Source: Gammaproteobacteria bacterium (GTDB lineage: Bacteria; Pseudomonadota; Gammaproteobacteria; Steroidobacterales; Steroidobacteraceae). From it: DNA of 64,000 bases. The stretch is from positions 496,001 to 560,000 of the forward strand of contig CANGBB010000001.1 in NCBI GenBank assembly GCA_947452065.1, in the 5' to 3' direction. Positions 26,612-35,369 of this stretch are shown here, one piece after another (the first letter of the stretch is position 1; every line of letters starts with the position of its first letter). The translations under genes were made by a program, and so were the position numbers. The notes beneath the pieces were generated by a model that did no database searches, was not told the origin of the DNA, and saw only the letters and a list, made by a program, of their open reading frames with translations.

Positions 26612-27351
26612 TGCGACTGATTCCATCTATCGATCTGCGCGGCGGACGCTGCGTTCGCTTGCTGCGCGGCGACTTCGACGCGGAGACACGCTATGACGCG
26701 GATCCGCGCCAACTGCTGCGCGACTATCAGGCGCAGGGCGCGGAGTGGCTGCATATCGTCGATCTCGACGGCGCACGTGACGGTCTGCTGGCCAACCGCG
26801 CGCTGATCGGGGAACTTGCGACCATGTCGGAAGTGAAATTGCAGGTCGGCGGCGGCGTTCGCTCAGCGGCCGTCATCGATGACCTTCTCCAAGCGGGTGT
26901 CGCGCGCGTGGTGGTTGGCAGCGCTGCCGTGGACGCCCCAGCGGATACGCTGTCGTGGCTGCAGCACTACGGTCCGGCCCGCGTCTGCCTTGGCTTCGAC
27001 GTATCGCTGGACACGGAGGGCGTGCCACGCCTGCGCACGCACGGCTGGCGCACCGCAACCGTCCGCAGCCTCTGGGACGCCGTCGAGCAATTTCTCCCGG
27101 CAGGGCTGCAACATGTGTTGTGCACGGATATTGCGCGTGATGGCGCGCTCGCCGGGCCCAACGTGGCTTTGTATGCCGACGCGGTCAAGCGCTATCCGCA
27201 GATCGCGTGGCAGGCCTCTGGTGGTATTAGCCAGGGCGCCGATCTTGCACGTCTGGCAGAAATCGGAGCCTCGGCCGCCATCAGCGGCAAGGCACTGCTT
27301 GAGAAGCGCATCGCCACGGAGGAGTTGCAGCCATACTTGCGCGTCGTCTGA
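26611..27351 (+). CDS. hisA: Phosphoribosylformimino-5-aminoimidazole carboxamide ribotide isomerase
   Basis: HisA catalyses the Amadori rearrangement preceding HisF/H. The 246-residue TIM barrel begins [20 protein letters not shown], with the catalytic Asp at residue 8, and contains [28 protein letters not shown] and the second acid in [14 protein letters not shown]. The phosphate sites are Gly-rich as expected. Its 3' end (27333-27351) also encodes the first codons of hisF. Confidence 0.96.
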   Translation: MRLIPSIDLRGGRCVRLLRGDFDAETRYDADPRQLLRDYQAQGAEWLHIVDLDGARDGLLANRALIGELATMSEVKLQVGGGVRSAAVIDDLLQAGVARVVVGSAAVDAPADTLSWLQHYGPARVCLGFDVSLDTEGVPRLRTHGWRTATVRSLWDAVEQFLPAGLQHVLCTDIARDGALAGPNVALYADAVKRYPQIAWQASGGISQGADLARLAEIGASAAISGKALLEKRIATEELQPYLRVV

Positions 27352-28100
27352 TCCCTTGTCTGGACGTCCGTGACGGTCAGGTTGTGAAGGGAGTTCGCTT
27401 CCGCGACCATCGTGTCGTTGGAGACATCATCGAGCTGGCTGCCCGATATCGCGATGAAGGTGCTGATGAGTTGGTGTTTTATGACATCACCGCCAGCCCT
27501 GAAGGACGCTCGGTGGACCGTCAATGGGTCAGCCGTGTGGCACGCGTACTCGACATCCCCTTCTGTGTCGCCGGCGGTATCCGCTCAGTAGAGGATGCCG
27601 AACAACTGTTGAATGCGGGCGCCGAGAAAATCTCGGTCAACAGCCCAGCACTACAACGACCTGAACTGATCGACGAGCTGGCCGCCCGCTTCGGTAGCCA
27701 GTGTGTTGTTGTTGGCATCGACAGCCAGACGACCCAAGACGGATTTCGCGTCTATCAATTTACGGGCGATCCCGACAAGAGCCGCGACTCGCGTCGCGAT
27801 ACGCTGAGCTGGATCGAGGAAGTTCAGCGGCGTGGCGCTGGAGAAATCGTCCTCAACTGCATGGCTTCGGACGGCGTACGCGGTGGTTATGACATTGAGC
27901 AGCTGCGTGCGGTGCGCGAGCGCTGCCACGTTCCACTCGTCGCCTCAGGCGGCGCCGGAGCTCCGGAACACTTTGCCAGCGTCTTCCGCGAGGCGCGGGT
28001 CGATGCCGCGCTTGCAGCCAGCGTCTTCCATTCCGGTAACATCCGCATTCCCGAGCTTAAACAGTACCTGCGTGGCGCAGGCATACAGGTGCGAGCATGA
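27333..28100 (+). CDS. hisF: Imidazole glycerol phosphate synthase, cyclase subunit; apparent AUA start
   Basis: HisF makes imidazole glycerol phosphate and AICAR from PRFAR and ammonia from HisH. Homology runs upstream of the first standard start (GTG at 27384): the frame reads [15 protein letters not shown] before it, and the catalytic Asp of CLDV must be included. The codon where Met-1 is expected is ATA (27333), preceded at 8 nt by a strong GGAGGAG. Counting from it, the catalytic residue is Asp11, exactly the usual numbering, and the protein is 255 residues. No ATG, GTG or TTG exists in frame close upstream. CTG at 27348 is the only other near-cognate choice. It overlaps hisA by 19 nt. 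The identity is certain; the AUA start is inferred. Confidence 0.9.
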   Translation: MLARRLIPCLDVRDGQVVKGVRFRDHRVVGDIIELAARYRDEGADELVFYDITASPEGRSVDRQWVSRVARVLDIPFCVAGGIRSVEDAEQLLNAGAEKISVNSPALQRPELIDELAARFGSQCVVVGIDSQTTQDGFRVYQFTGDPDKSRDSRRDTLSWIEEVQRRGAGEIVLNCMASDGVRGGYDIEQLRAVRERCHVPLVASGGAGAPEHFASVFREARVDAALAASVFHSGNIRIPELKQYLRGAGIQVRA

Positions 28101-28729
28101 CCCTTCGATACTCTGACATCGAGACTCTGGCCTGGGGCAGCGCTGACGGCTTGCTGCCAGCGATCGTGCAACACGCACACACCGGCAGCGTGCTGATGCA
28201 GGCCTACATGAACCGCGACGCGCTCCGCACAACTTTGGATCGGGGCCGCGTAGTGTTCTTCAGCCGCTCTCGCCAACAGCTCTGGGAGAAAGGTGAGACT
28301 TCCGGCAACACGCTCTCGCTGGTGGATATTCGTGTCGATTGCGATCGGGACAGTCTGCTGGTCAGTGCACTTCCCGCCGGCCCAACCTGCCACACCGGGA
28401 CGCGCACCTGCTTCGGTGACGACGCCCAAAGCGAGCTGGAGCAAATCGCCTTCCTCAGCGAACTGCAGAGGATTATCGCCAGCCGCATCTCGGAAGCACC
28501 GGAGGGCAGCTACACCGCGCGGCTGTTCAATGAGGGTGTGCGCCGAATGGCGCAGAAGGTTGGCGAGGAAGGCCTGGAGGTTGCGTTAGCGGCAGCGGGC
28601 GAACCAGACGCCGCCCTGTTGGGCGAATCGGCTGACCTGCTCTTCCACCTGCTGCTACTGCTGCGGGCGCGCGGCCTGAAACTGGAGCAGGTGGTGGCCG
28701 AGCTTCAGCGCCGCCACCACCCGCGCTAG
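28097..28729 (+). CDS. hisI: Bifunctional phosphoribosyl-AMP cyclohydrolase / phosphoribosyl-ATP pyrophosphatase
   Basis: A HisIE fusion of 210 residues performing steps 2 and 3 of histidine synthesis. The N-terminal HisI domain (about 1-115) has [11 protein letters not shown], a metal-binding [12 protein letters not shown] and the Cys motif [12 protein letters not shown]. The C-terminal HisE domain (about 120-205) has [10 protein letters not shown] and [13 protein letters not shown], with the acidic residues of the MazG-like active site. It overlaps hisF by 4 nt and closes the operon; its TAG lies 13 nt before the lysAC stop on the other strand. Confidence 0.96.
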   Translation: MTLRYSDIETLAWGSADGLLPAIVQHAHTGSVLMQAYMNRDALRTTLDRGRVVFFSRSRQQLWEKGETSGNTLSLVDIRVDCDRDSLLVSALPAGPTCHTGTRTCFGDDAQSELEQIAFLSELQRIIASRISEAPEGSYTARLFNEGVRRMAQKVGEEGLEVALAAAGEPDAALLGESADLLFHLLLLLRARGLKLEQVVAELQRRHHPR

Positions 28730-28748
28730 ATAAAAGCCCGCGCTAGAT
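28720..28748. repeat. 12-bp direct repeat carrying the stop codons of two converging genes
   Basis: CCCGCGCTAGAT occurs at 28720-28731 and again at 28737-28748, separated by AAAAG. Each copy contains CTAG, which reads TAG on both strands. The first copy supplies the hisIE stop and the second the lysAC stop. No terminator hairpin with a T-run is visible between the genes. Confidence 0.85.
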
Positions 28749-31337
28749 CAGCAACTCGACGGCCGGCTCGCGCAGATTGTAGTGCGAGCTCATGGCGTGA
28801 CCGTACGCGCCACCGTTAGCGATGAGTAGCACATCGCCCTCGCCCGTCTTCGGCAGGTTCCGCTCGTGTCCGAGGAAATCACCGGTCTCGCAAATTGGGC
28901 CCACAACGTTGCAGACCTGATCAGCCGGGGCATCGACATGCGTCAGATTGAAGATGTCATGCCAGGCGCCATAGAGCGCTGGGCGAATCAGTGAGTTCAT
29001 GCCCGTGGCAACGCCCACATAGTGCACGTCATCCTTGCTCTTAAGCTGCGTGACGCGGGCCAGCAGCACGCCAGCGGCCGCCACGAGATAGCGACCTGGC
29101 TCCAGCCAAAGCTCGCAGCCCGGAAGCGCGGCATGAACACCGGCGAGTGATTTATCCACGGCCGCCAGATCCAGCGGCGCCTGATCAAGGGACTCCGGCA
29201 CGCCGAGCCCACCGCCGACATTCAGATAGCGAAGCTCTGGGAAGCGCTTCGCTTCGGTGAGCAGCAGCTGAGCGGTTTCGGACCAGCTACCCACTTCGAA
29301 CACACCGCTGCCGGAGTGCGCGTGGAGACCCACCACCTTGGCACCGATCTCCTGGGCAAGCAGCGAGAGTTCCGCCAACTCATCAAGCGGAACACCAAAC
29401 TTGGAATGCGCCCCGGCGGTGCGCACATGGTGATGGTGCCCGCGGCCAATACCGCCATCGACACGCACCAGCAACGGACGATTACGGAAGAGCTCCGGCC
29501 ACTGTCGCAACACGTACAGATTGTCGATCGTGACGTGAATGCCCTGCTCAAGCGCCCAGGCATATTCTTCACGTCCTGCGAAATTCGGTGTGAACAGGAT
29601 CCGGTCACGCGCAATGTCCGGATTGGCGTCGAGCACACGCTCGACTTCGCCACGCGAAACGCACTCGAATCCAAGACCCTCGTCGGCAAACAGACGCAGA
29701 ATCTCTGGATGCGGGTTGGCCTTGATCGCGAAGAAAACCCGGTCGAGCGACTGCATCTCCCGCAGCGAACGCGCCGCGTGCCGCAGCTGCGCCTTGGAGT
29801 AAACATACGCACTGGAATGCTCGGCCCCAATGGCCAGCAGCCGCTCGCGCTCGGTGCGCCACCACGGCTGCGGACGCGCTGCGGCCGCTGCCAGCGGCGC
29901 CTGCGGGCTGTGCAGCTGCTCCCAGGTGGGACCCAGCACACGATCGCCGCGCACGGGGCGAATCAGTAGATCGTGAAGCTCCTGCACGAGACGATCGCCC
30001 TGATCCTCGTCGACGACGAAGGTGAAGTTCAAATCGTTGGCAGCCTGGCTGACCATGTAGATTCGCTGGTCGGCAAACAGCTCCAATGCGCTGCCCATCT
30101 GGTGGAGGATGCCGCGGATGTTGCGGCCCACGAGACTCACTTGGGAGCACGGACCGATGAGCTGCGCGCGGCACAGCGAAGATAGCTCCTTGATCAGCGC
30201 CTCCAGAGCCGCTGCATCCAAGCTGTTGGCAGCTGGATCCAGTGACACCGTGACGGTCGTCTCTGACGTGGAAATCTGGTCCACCGACATGCCGTGGCGC
30301 TTGAACACCTGGAAGGCATCAGCGAGGAAGCCCACCTGATGCCACATGCCGGGCGATTCCAGGGAGACGAGCGTGATGCCTTTTTTGACGCAGACGGCCT
30401 TGACCTGGGCAGCGCCTTCGCTGCTGCGGCTGATGTGCGTGCCTTCCATGTCCGGAGACTGCGTGGCATAGACCCACACCGGAATGCCGCCCTGCTTAGC
30501 CGGCAGAATACAGCGCGGGTGCAACACCTTGGCGCCGCTGCTGGCAATTTCCTGCGCCTCGTCGTAGTGCAACGCATGGAGCAGGCGCGCCGTGGGTGTT
30601 GAGCGGGGATTGGCGCTGAACATGCCGGGCACGTCGGTCCAAATCTCCAGACGTGCTGCCTGCAGCTTGGCGGCGAAATAGGCTCCGGAGGTATCGGATC
30701 CACCGCGACCGAGCAGCACAGTCTCGCTGGCCGCATTGCTGGCGATAAAGCCCTGCGTCAGCGCCACTGCGGGACCACTCTCCACATGCTGACGGAATGC
30801 AGCATCGGGCGTGAACACGCAGGTCGCATTGAGATAGTTGGCGCGAGCCGAAGCGCTGTCGCGCTCTTCGGCGTGCAGCCACTGACGTGCGTCGAGCCAT
30901 GCGGTTTCGATGCCGCTGGCGGTCAGGAAACGCGCACCGAGATCCGTGGACATCAGCTCACCCTGAGCCATGACCAAGGCGCGGGTGCGATCGTCGACAG
31001 CGCCACTGGCGGCAATCTGTGCCGCCTGCTTGCGCAGAAGATCAAAGCTGGCCTGCAGTCCGGGACCCACGCCAACACCCAACTCTTCAGCGAGTGTGCG
31101 GTGGCGCTCCTCGATGGCTTCGAGCTGCGCGTCGTAGACGCCGGCCTGTGCAGCCAGGAGCAGCTTCTCCAGCCGATCCGTGATGCCGCTGACGGCCGAG
31201 TGGACCACCAGCACACGCGCACCCGTGCTGCGGCGCCGCTGCACGATGCTGGCAATGTTGCGCCAGTTAGGAAGATTAGAAACGCTGGTGCCGCCGAACT
31301 TCAGCACCACTAGGTTGGACACGGTGGATTCAGTCAT
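28743..31337 (-). CDS. lysAC: Bifunctional aspartate kinase / diaminopimelate decarboxylase
   Basis: An 864-residue fusion of the first and last enzymes of lysine synthesis. The N-terminal part (about 1-465) is aspartokinase: VVLKFGGTSVSN (about 9-20), GRGGSDTSGAYFAAKL (about 215), and two ACT-type domains (about 300-465) where lysine would bind. A linker rich in Ala/Pro follows. The C-terminal part (about 490-864) is fold-type III PLP decarboxylase: FFAIKANPHPEIL with the PLP lysine, HAHSGSGV, YLNVGGGLGVP, ICETGDFLG, NGGAYGHAMSSHYN. I chose the ATG at 31337 since it has GGAG 5 nt upstream; an upstream in-frame start at 31379 would overlap the preceding gene's end. Confidence 0.94.
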   Translation of the reverse strand: MTESTVSNLVVLKFGGTSVSNLPNWRNIASIVQRRRSTGARVLVVHSAVSGITDRLEKLLLAAQAGVYDAQLEAIEERHRTLAEELGVGVGPGLQASFDLLRKQAAQIAASGAVDDRTRALVMAQGELMSTDLGARFLTASGIETAWLDARQWLHAEERDSASARANYLNATCVFTPDAAFRQHVESGPAVALTQGFIASNAASETVLLGRGGSDTSGAYFAAKLQAARLEIWTDVPGMFSANPRSTPTARLLHALHYDEAQEIASSGAKVLHPRCILPAKQGGIPVWVYATQSPDMEGTHISRSSEGAAQVKAVCVKKGITLVSLESPGMWHQVGFLADAFQVFKRHGMSVDQISTSETTVTVSLDPAANSLDAAALEALIKELSSLCRAQLIGPCSQVSLVGRNIRGILHQMGSALELFADQRIYMVSQAANDLNFTFVVDEDQGDRLVQELHDLLIRPVRGDRVLGPTWEQLHSPQAPLAAAAARPQPWWRTERERLLAIGAEHSSAYVYSKAQLRHAARSLREMQSLDRVFFAIKANPHPEILRLFADEGLGFECVSRGEVERVLDANPDIARDRILFTPNFAGREEYAWALEQGIHVTIDNLYVLRQWPELFRNRPLLVRVDGGIGRGHHHHVRTAGAHSKFGVPLDELAELSLLAQEIGAKVVGLHAHSGSGVFEVGSWSETAQLLLTEAKRFPELRYLNVGGGLGVPESLDQAPLDLAAVDKSLAGVHAALPGCELWLEPGRYLVAAAGVLLARVTQLKSKDDVHYVGVATGMNSLIRPALYGAWHDIFNLTHVDAPADQVCNVVGPICETGDFLGHERNLPKTGEGDVLLIANGGAYGHAMSSHYNLREPAVELLI

Positions 31338-31375
31338 CAGAGCTCCGTCACGGCCAGCGCGTATGCGCAGCTGGC

Positions 31376-31600
31376 TCACAGTTCATCGTCGAAGACGTCG
31401 CGGAGATCTTTTTCCAGCTTACGGTCCGCCAGAACTTCTTCGAGTTTGCTCCACGCGGCTTTGCCACGCTTGCCCGGAGGCTGCTGGCGAACACGCTTGT
31501 CAACGCGCGCCAGCATGCTGTCGTAATCGGCGCCTTCATCAGACTCGGCGGGAACGAAGTCCTCGTCGATATCAAAGTTTTCGCTATCGCGTTCCGACAT
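31376..31600 (-). CDS. Small acidic hypothetical protein (PA3496-family-like)
   Basis: A 74-residue protein, acidic in its first half (ENFDIDEDFVPAESDEGADYD) and basic in the middle, ending SKLEEVLADRKLEKDLRDVFDDEL. The C-terminal pattern LEEVLADRKLEKDLRDVF resembles the small PA3496-type proteins that I recall from gammaproteobacteria. No signal peptide or membrane helix is visible. It ends 38 bp before lysAC on the same strand, so the two are likely co-transcribed. Function unknown. Confidence 0.6.
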   Translation of the reverse strand: MSERDSENFDIDEDFVPAESDEGADYDSMLARVDKRVRQQPPGKRGKAAWSKLEEVLADRKLEKDLRDVFDDEL

Positions 31601-31687
31601 CGGATTTCTTCAGATTGCCTATTAAAATCAAAGGTTTGAGAACGGATTGCCCCGTCTTGGGCAGCGAACTATAGCTGATTTGGCCGG

Positions 31688-31703
31688 GGTTTCAACCCCG
31701 AAT
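31688..31703 (-). terminator. GC-rich hairpin between the L,D-transpeptidase and the small acidic gene
   Basis: Complementary CGGGG and CCCCG arms with a short TTGAAA-type loop follow the transpeptidase stop on the minus strand. No T-run follows, so it may only slow or trim transcripts. Low confidence. Confidence 0.25.
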
Positions 31704-31723
31704 CACCGCTCCGGGCGGCGGGC

Positions 31724-32686
31724 TCACGGAGCTGGATTAGGCTCGATTTCCGCTTCTAGCCCTACGGTGGCCAGCACGCCATCGGCCCGTTGCAGGACTT
31801 CGCGGGCGTAATCCCAGTGGATCGCCACGGTGCTATCGCCCACGGCCGCCTCGAGCAGCGCCTCGAAAGTGGGCAGGTCGGGCTCAATAGTTTTGCCCTC
31901 GGCATCGATGGGCGGATGCACCTCGAGCAGCAATTCACCATCCACCCAAGCAACCTTCACTGGCTCATCAATGATGCGAACCGGTGTACCCACTGGCACC
32001 AGTTCGAAAAGCGCCTCAATGTCCTCGGGGTACATGCGGATGCAACCATGCGTCACCGCCAGCCCCACCGCGATCGGATTGTTGGTGCCATGGATCATGT
32101 AGGTGCCATCGCCAGCGGCCAGACGCAGCGCAAACAGGCCCAGCGGATTATCCGGCCCGGCCGGCACCACTGCCGGCAGCTTGTCGCCCTGCGCTGCATG
32201 CTCGGCACGCACCGAGGCGGTGGGCACCCATACCGGGTTCTTGTGCTTGGCGATCACCTTGGTGACGCCAATGGGTGTGCGCCAGTCCATCTTGCCGATA
32301 CTGACCGGGAAGGTGTACACGGCCGGCACATCGGTCTTTTTCTTCGGCTTCGGAAAGTAGTAGAGCCGATGCTCGGAGAGGTTCACGACGATGCCCTCGT
32401 GCGGCACCTTCGGCAGGATCATGCGGCCAGGCACGAGGATGGATTGCTTGGCACCGGGAATCCACGGATCGACACCGGGGTTGACGCGGATCAACTCCTC
32501 CGAGCCCAGACTGTAGCGGCGCGCCAGGTCGTAGAGCGTGTCTTCGTAGCGCGTCTCGATCTGGCGATCAGCGCCAAACACGGTCTGATTCGGGTTGTAC
32601 AACGGAAAGCTGGTGGCGGCAGCCGGGAGCGTGGCCGTCAGGACCAGAAAAAACACCAGATATCTGGCGCAAGCAGATGTTTTCAT
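31724..32686 (-). CDS. Secreted L,D-transpeptidase (YkuD domain with LysM-like region)
   Basis: A 320-residue periplasmic enzyme of the ErfK/YbiS/YnhG type, which cross-links peptidoglycan or attaches lipoprotein to it. A signal peptide covers about residues 1-25 (CARYLVFFLVLTATLPAAA). A LysM-like segment follows (about 45-90: EDTLYDLARRYSLGSEELIRV), then the YkuD domain (about 95-245) with HGTNNPIAVG and the catalytic motif VTHGCIRMYPEDIE. I start it at the ATG at 32686; longer in-frame versions lack a signal peptide. The gene is divergent from lexA with the SOS-type operator between them. Confidence 0.9.
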   Translation of the reverse strand: MKTSACARYLVFFLVLTATLPAAATSFPLYNPNQTVFGADRQIETRYEDTLYDLARRYSLGSEELIRVNPGVDPWIPGAKQSILVPGRMILPKVPHEGIVVNLSEHRLYYFPKPKKKTDVPAVYTFPVSIGKMDWRTPIGVTKVIAKHKNPVWVPTASVRAEHAAQGDKLPAVVPAGPDNPLGLFALRLAAGDGTYMIHGTNNPIAVGLAVTHGCIRMYPEDIEALFELVPVGTPVRIIDEPVKVAWVDGELLLEVHPPIDAEGKTIEPDLPTFEALLEAAVGDSTVAIHWDYAREVLQRADGVLATVGLEAEIEPNPAP

Positions 32687-32736
32687 TGCTTGAAAATCTC
32701 CATGACTCGAAATGCTCCTTGATTCGGCTTTAAATT

Positions 32737-32760
32737 GATACCAGACAATTGTATGGTATC
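32737..32760. promoter_or_regulatory. LexA-type operator, 24-bp near-perfect palindrome
   Basis: GATACCA (32737-32743) and TGGTATC (32754-32760) flank the core ACAATTGT; 22 of 24 positions obey dyad symmetry. It ends 3 bp before the lexA ATG and overlaps candidate promoter elements TTTAAA (32729-32734) and TATGGT (32752-32757), spacer 17, which would put the transcription start near the ATG itself. This suits autorepression of lexA-imuA-imuB-dnaE2 and could also affect the divergent transpeptidase. The motif is not the E. coli CTG-N10-CAG box, consistent with a lineage-specific LexA. Confidence 0.75.
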
Positions 32761-32763
32761 CAC

Positions 32764-33438
32764 ATGCGCCGACAGCAACCCACCCCCCGTCAAGAGCAGA
32801 TATTGCAGCAGATCCGGCAGTTCCTCGCCTTGCATGGGCGGCCGCCCACCCGCGCCGACCTGGCGCAGGCACTGGGACTGCGAAACCGCCAGGGCATCGA
32901 CCAGCATCTGCGGGCTCTGGCCGGCAAAGGATTGATCAGCCTCGAACCGGGAGTGGCCCGCGGCATCCGCCTGCCCCCGTCAGCACCGCCCCTCGCCGCA
33001 GCGCATGGCCGGCCGGCCACGGTCCGCGGCACCAACCTGCGTCTGCTGCCTCTGTATGGCCGCGTGGCAGCTGGCCTACCGACACTGGCGAACAGCAATG
33101 TCGAGGATGAACTCGGCATCGATGTTGCCTTGTTCAGGCCGCAGGCCGATTTTCTGTTGCGCGTGCATGGCGAAAGCATGCGGGATGCAGACATCCAGGA
33201 CGGTGACATCCTGGCTGTGCATCGTACCGCCGAGGCACGTAACGGTCAGATCGTCGTCGCGCGTATCGGTGACGAGGCCACGGTGAAATATTTCCGGCGG
33301 CACGGCGAGCAGTTGCGACTCGAACCTGCGAATGCCGCTTTCCAGCCCATCCTCGTCGACTTGCAGACGCAAAGCTGTGTGATCGAGGGTGTTGTCGTGG
33401 GATTGATCCGTAACAACTGGACCCATGTCCACCGCTGA
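32764..33438 (+). CDS. lexA: LexA-type SOS repressor of the mutasome cassette
   Basis: A 224-residue repressor. The N-terminal winged helix-turn-helix (about 8-65) reads TPRQEQILQQIRQFL, then PTRADLAQALGLRNRQGIDQHL. The C-terminal S24 autoprotease domain (about 95-220) has the Ala-Gly cleavage site in GRVAAGLPTL, the catalytic Ser in VHGESMRDADIQDGD and the catalytic Lys in GDEATVKYF. I start it at the ATG at 32764, the usual LexA start context; no Shine-Dalgarno fits because the operator abuts it, so a leaderless mRNA is likely. It overlaps imuA by 14 nt. This is the second-LexA type that accompanies imuAB-dnaE2. Confidence 0.9.
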   Translation: MRRQQPTPRQEQILQQIRQFLALHGRPPTRADLAQALGLRNRQGIDQHLRALAGKGLISLEPGVARGIRLPPSAPPLAAAHGRPATVRGTNLRLLPLYGRVAAGLPTLANSNVEDELGIDVALFRPQADFLLRVHGESMRDADIQDGDILAVHRTAEARNGQIVVARIGDEATVKYFRRHGEQLRLEPANAAFQPILVDLQTQSCVIEGVVVGLIRNNWTHVHR

Positions 33439-34117
33439 AATCCTCTCAGTGACCGATGCCACAGGCGTGGTGCCGCTGCCGCGTGCACAGCGCAGCGCCG
33501 TGCTCACGCAACTGCGTCAGGCATGCCTCGACGGAGGACTCGGCGACAGGTCACGTCCCGCGGAACTGCCCAGCGGCCATGCCGCGCTCGATGCATTCCT
33601 GCCAGGCGGTGGCTGGCCACTCGGTGCCGTCACGGAACTGCTCGGTGACACCTGCGGCATCGGCGAACTCTCGTTGCTACTGCCAGCGCTGGTGAGACTG
33701 GCACGGAGCGGTCGCCATGTAGCCTGCATCGCACCACCTCACCTGCCCTATGCGCCAGCCCTGCTGCAGGCGGGATTGCCGCTTGAGCGCCTGTTGTGGA
33801 TCCAGCCCGAAGGTGCGGACGCGCCACGATTGGCACTGTGGGCAGCCGAGCAGTTGCTGCGCTGTCCAGGCGTTGGCGCAACGTTGCTATGGCCAGAGCA
33901 GATCGACGCGCGACAGATACGGCGACTGCAGCTGGCCGCAGAAACGGGTGGCGGCTGCGCGCTGCTGTATCGACCCACACAGGCAGCACAACATCCCTCG
34001 CCCGCAGCATTGCGCCTGCAGTTGCACGCCAGCCCGGACGGACTACGCATCGAAATCAAAAAGGCCCGTGGCAGGCATGTCCATGCTGTGGTTGTGCATC
34101 CGGCTGCCAGCGCTTGA
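33425..34117 (+). CDS. imuA: ImuA, RecA-like translesion mutagenesis protein
   Basis: A 230-residue RecA/SulA-like protein acting with ImuB and DnaE2 in SOS mutagenesis. It shows a degenerate nucleotide-binding layout: LPSGHAALDAFLPGGGWPLG (about 49-68), VTELLGDTCGIGELSLLLP, and HVACIAPPHLPYAPALL. No intact Walker A lysine is evident at GDTCGIGE, as is common for ImuA. It overlaps lexA by 14 nt and imuB by about 40 nt. It probably bridges the mutasome to RecA and DNA. Confidence 0.85.
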   Translation: MSTAEILSVTDATGVVPLPRAQRSAVLTQLRQACLDGGLGDRSRPAELPSGHAALDAFLPGGGWPLGAVTELLGDTCGIGELSLLLPALVRLARSGRHVACIAPPHLPYAPALLQAGLPLERLLWIQPEGADAPRLALWAAEQLLRCPGVGATLLWPEQIDARQIRRLQLAAETGGGCALLYRPTQAAQHPSPAALRLQLHASPDGLRIEIKKARGRHVHAVVVHPAASA

Positions 34118-35369
34118 ACGCGCCGCACTCACGCGACTGGCGGTCTGGTCGCAACAGTGGAGCAGCTGGGTCAGCCTAGGCGCCTGCGGCAATGACGACC
34201 GCAGCAACGAGGAGCAGTCTGCAAATCCAGAAGCAGATTGCTGGCTGTGGCTGGAGATCGGCGCGAGCCTGAAGCTCTTTGGCGGCGTCAGCGCACTGCG
34301 CTCCAACATCACATGCGCACTGGAAGCGCTCGGTCACGAGGCGCGTACCGCAATCGCTCCTACGCCTCAGGCCGCACGACTGCTGACGCGGACACGTGAA
34401 CCGCGCTGCACCTCCGACGCTGCCGCACTACGCGCCCGCCTGTCACCGCTGCGCCTTGAACTGCTCGATTTGCCCGCTGTCGCCCTGACGGCACTACGCA
34501 GCTCCGGCTTCCGGCACATCGGCCAGCTACTTGATCTGCCCTCCGACAGCGTGGCGCAACGCTTCGGACCGGAAGCCGCGCTGTATCTGCAACGCCTTTG
34601 TGGTGAGGCCATCGAACCGATGCCAGCCGTACCCTTTCCGAGGCACTACCATGCCCGCGTGGAGTTTGGCCATGAAGTGCTGCAGGCTACGGCACTGCTT
34701 TTTCCGTTGCAGCGCCTGCTGTGGGAACTGCAGGGCTGGTTACGCGCTGCGGATCGAGCGCTGCAACACTGCACACTGGTATTCGAACATCATGGACGAG
34801 CGGATACCGGACTGACGCTGCGTTGCTCGCTCCCCAGTCGCGATGCGGCGCAATGGCTGGCACTGGCACGCGAACGCTTCCACAGCTTCACACTGCCAGC
34901 ACCGGTCCGCGCGCTGCACCTGCGCGCCGATGAATTCACCGCACCGGCAATCAGTCAGGCGGATTTCTTTGCGCAGGAAGCGCAGCACTCACAACTGCTG
35001 CATCAGGTGCTGGACCGGTTGCAGGCAAGGCTTGGCACGCACTGCATGCAACGGCTGCACACGACCGCCGATTACCGACCGGAACATGCCTGGCGCAGCA
35101 TCGCAACCACCGACGCATCACCCCAGTCCGTGACAGAGGCATCCAGCAACGATGCAACACCGCGTCCGTGCTGGCTGCTGCGGGAGCCGCGCCCGCTGAT
35201 TACAGCGCCGCGCCTGATTGCAGGACCGGAGCGCATTGAGAGCGGCTGGTGGGATCGTGGCGATGTAGCCCGCGACTACTACCTCGCGCAGGGCGCTGAT
35301 GGTGCGCGGCAGTGGGTGTATCAGGACCTGCGCAATGGGATCTGGTATTTGCATGGATTATGGGCATGA
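34077..35369 (+). CDS. imuB: ImuB, Y-family polymerase-like mutasome adaptor
   Basis: A 430-residue DNA polymerase Y-family relative that lacks the catalytic acidic residues of true polymerases, and links DnaE2 to the beta clamp and ImuA. It begins [18 protein letters not shown], like other ImuB proteins; a second ATG at 34083 would remove two residues. The thumb and little-finger-like region is visible around [26 protein letters not shown], and the conserved tail [29 protein letters not shown] and WYLHGLWA. It overlaps imuA by about 40 nt and dnaE2 by 4 nt. Confidence 0.88.
   Translation: MSMLWLCIRLPALERAALTRLAVWSQQWSSWVSLGACGNDDRSNEEQSANPEADCWLWLEIGASLKLFGGVSALRSNITCALEALGHEARTAIAPTPQAARLLTRTREPRCTSDAAALRARLSPLRLELLDLPAVALTALRSSGFRHIGQLLDLPSDSVAQRFGPEAALYLQRLCGEAIEPMPAVPFPRHYHARVEFGHEVLQATALLFPLQRLLWELQGWLRAADRALQHCTLVFEHHGRADTGLTLRCSLPSRDAAQWLALARERFHSFTLPAPVRALHLRADEFTAPAISQADFFAQEAQHSQLLHQVLDRLQARLGTHCMQRLHTTADYRPEHAWRSIATTDASPQSVTEASSNDATPRPCWLLREPRPLITAPRLIAGPERIESGWWDRGDVARDYYLAQGADGARQWVYQDLRNGIWYLHGLWA

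Noticed and set aside
27384-28100. hisF starting at GTG 27384
   Set aside because: That start would delete the CLDVRDGQ segment with the catalytic Asp11, which is encoded just upstream in the same frame.
31337-31379. Longer lysAC start at 31379
   Set aside because: The extra 14 residues overlap the small acidic gene and lack homology; ATG 31337 has a good Shine-Dalgarno.
35312-35365. Upstream in-frame start for dnaE2 at 35312
   Set aside because: The ATG at 35366 overlaps the imuB stop in the usual ATGA way and the extra residues have no family counterpart.
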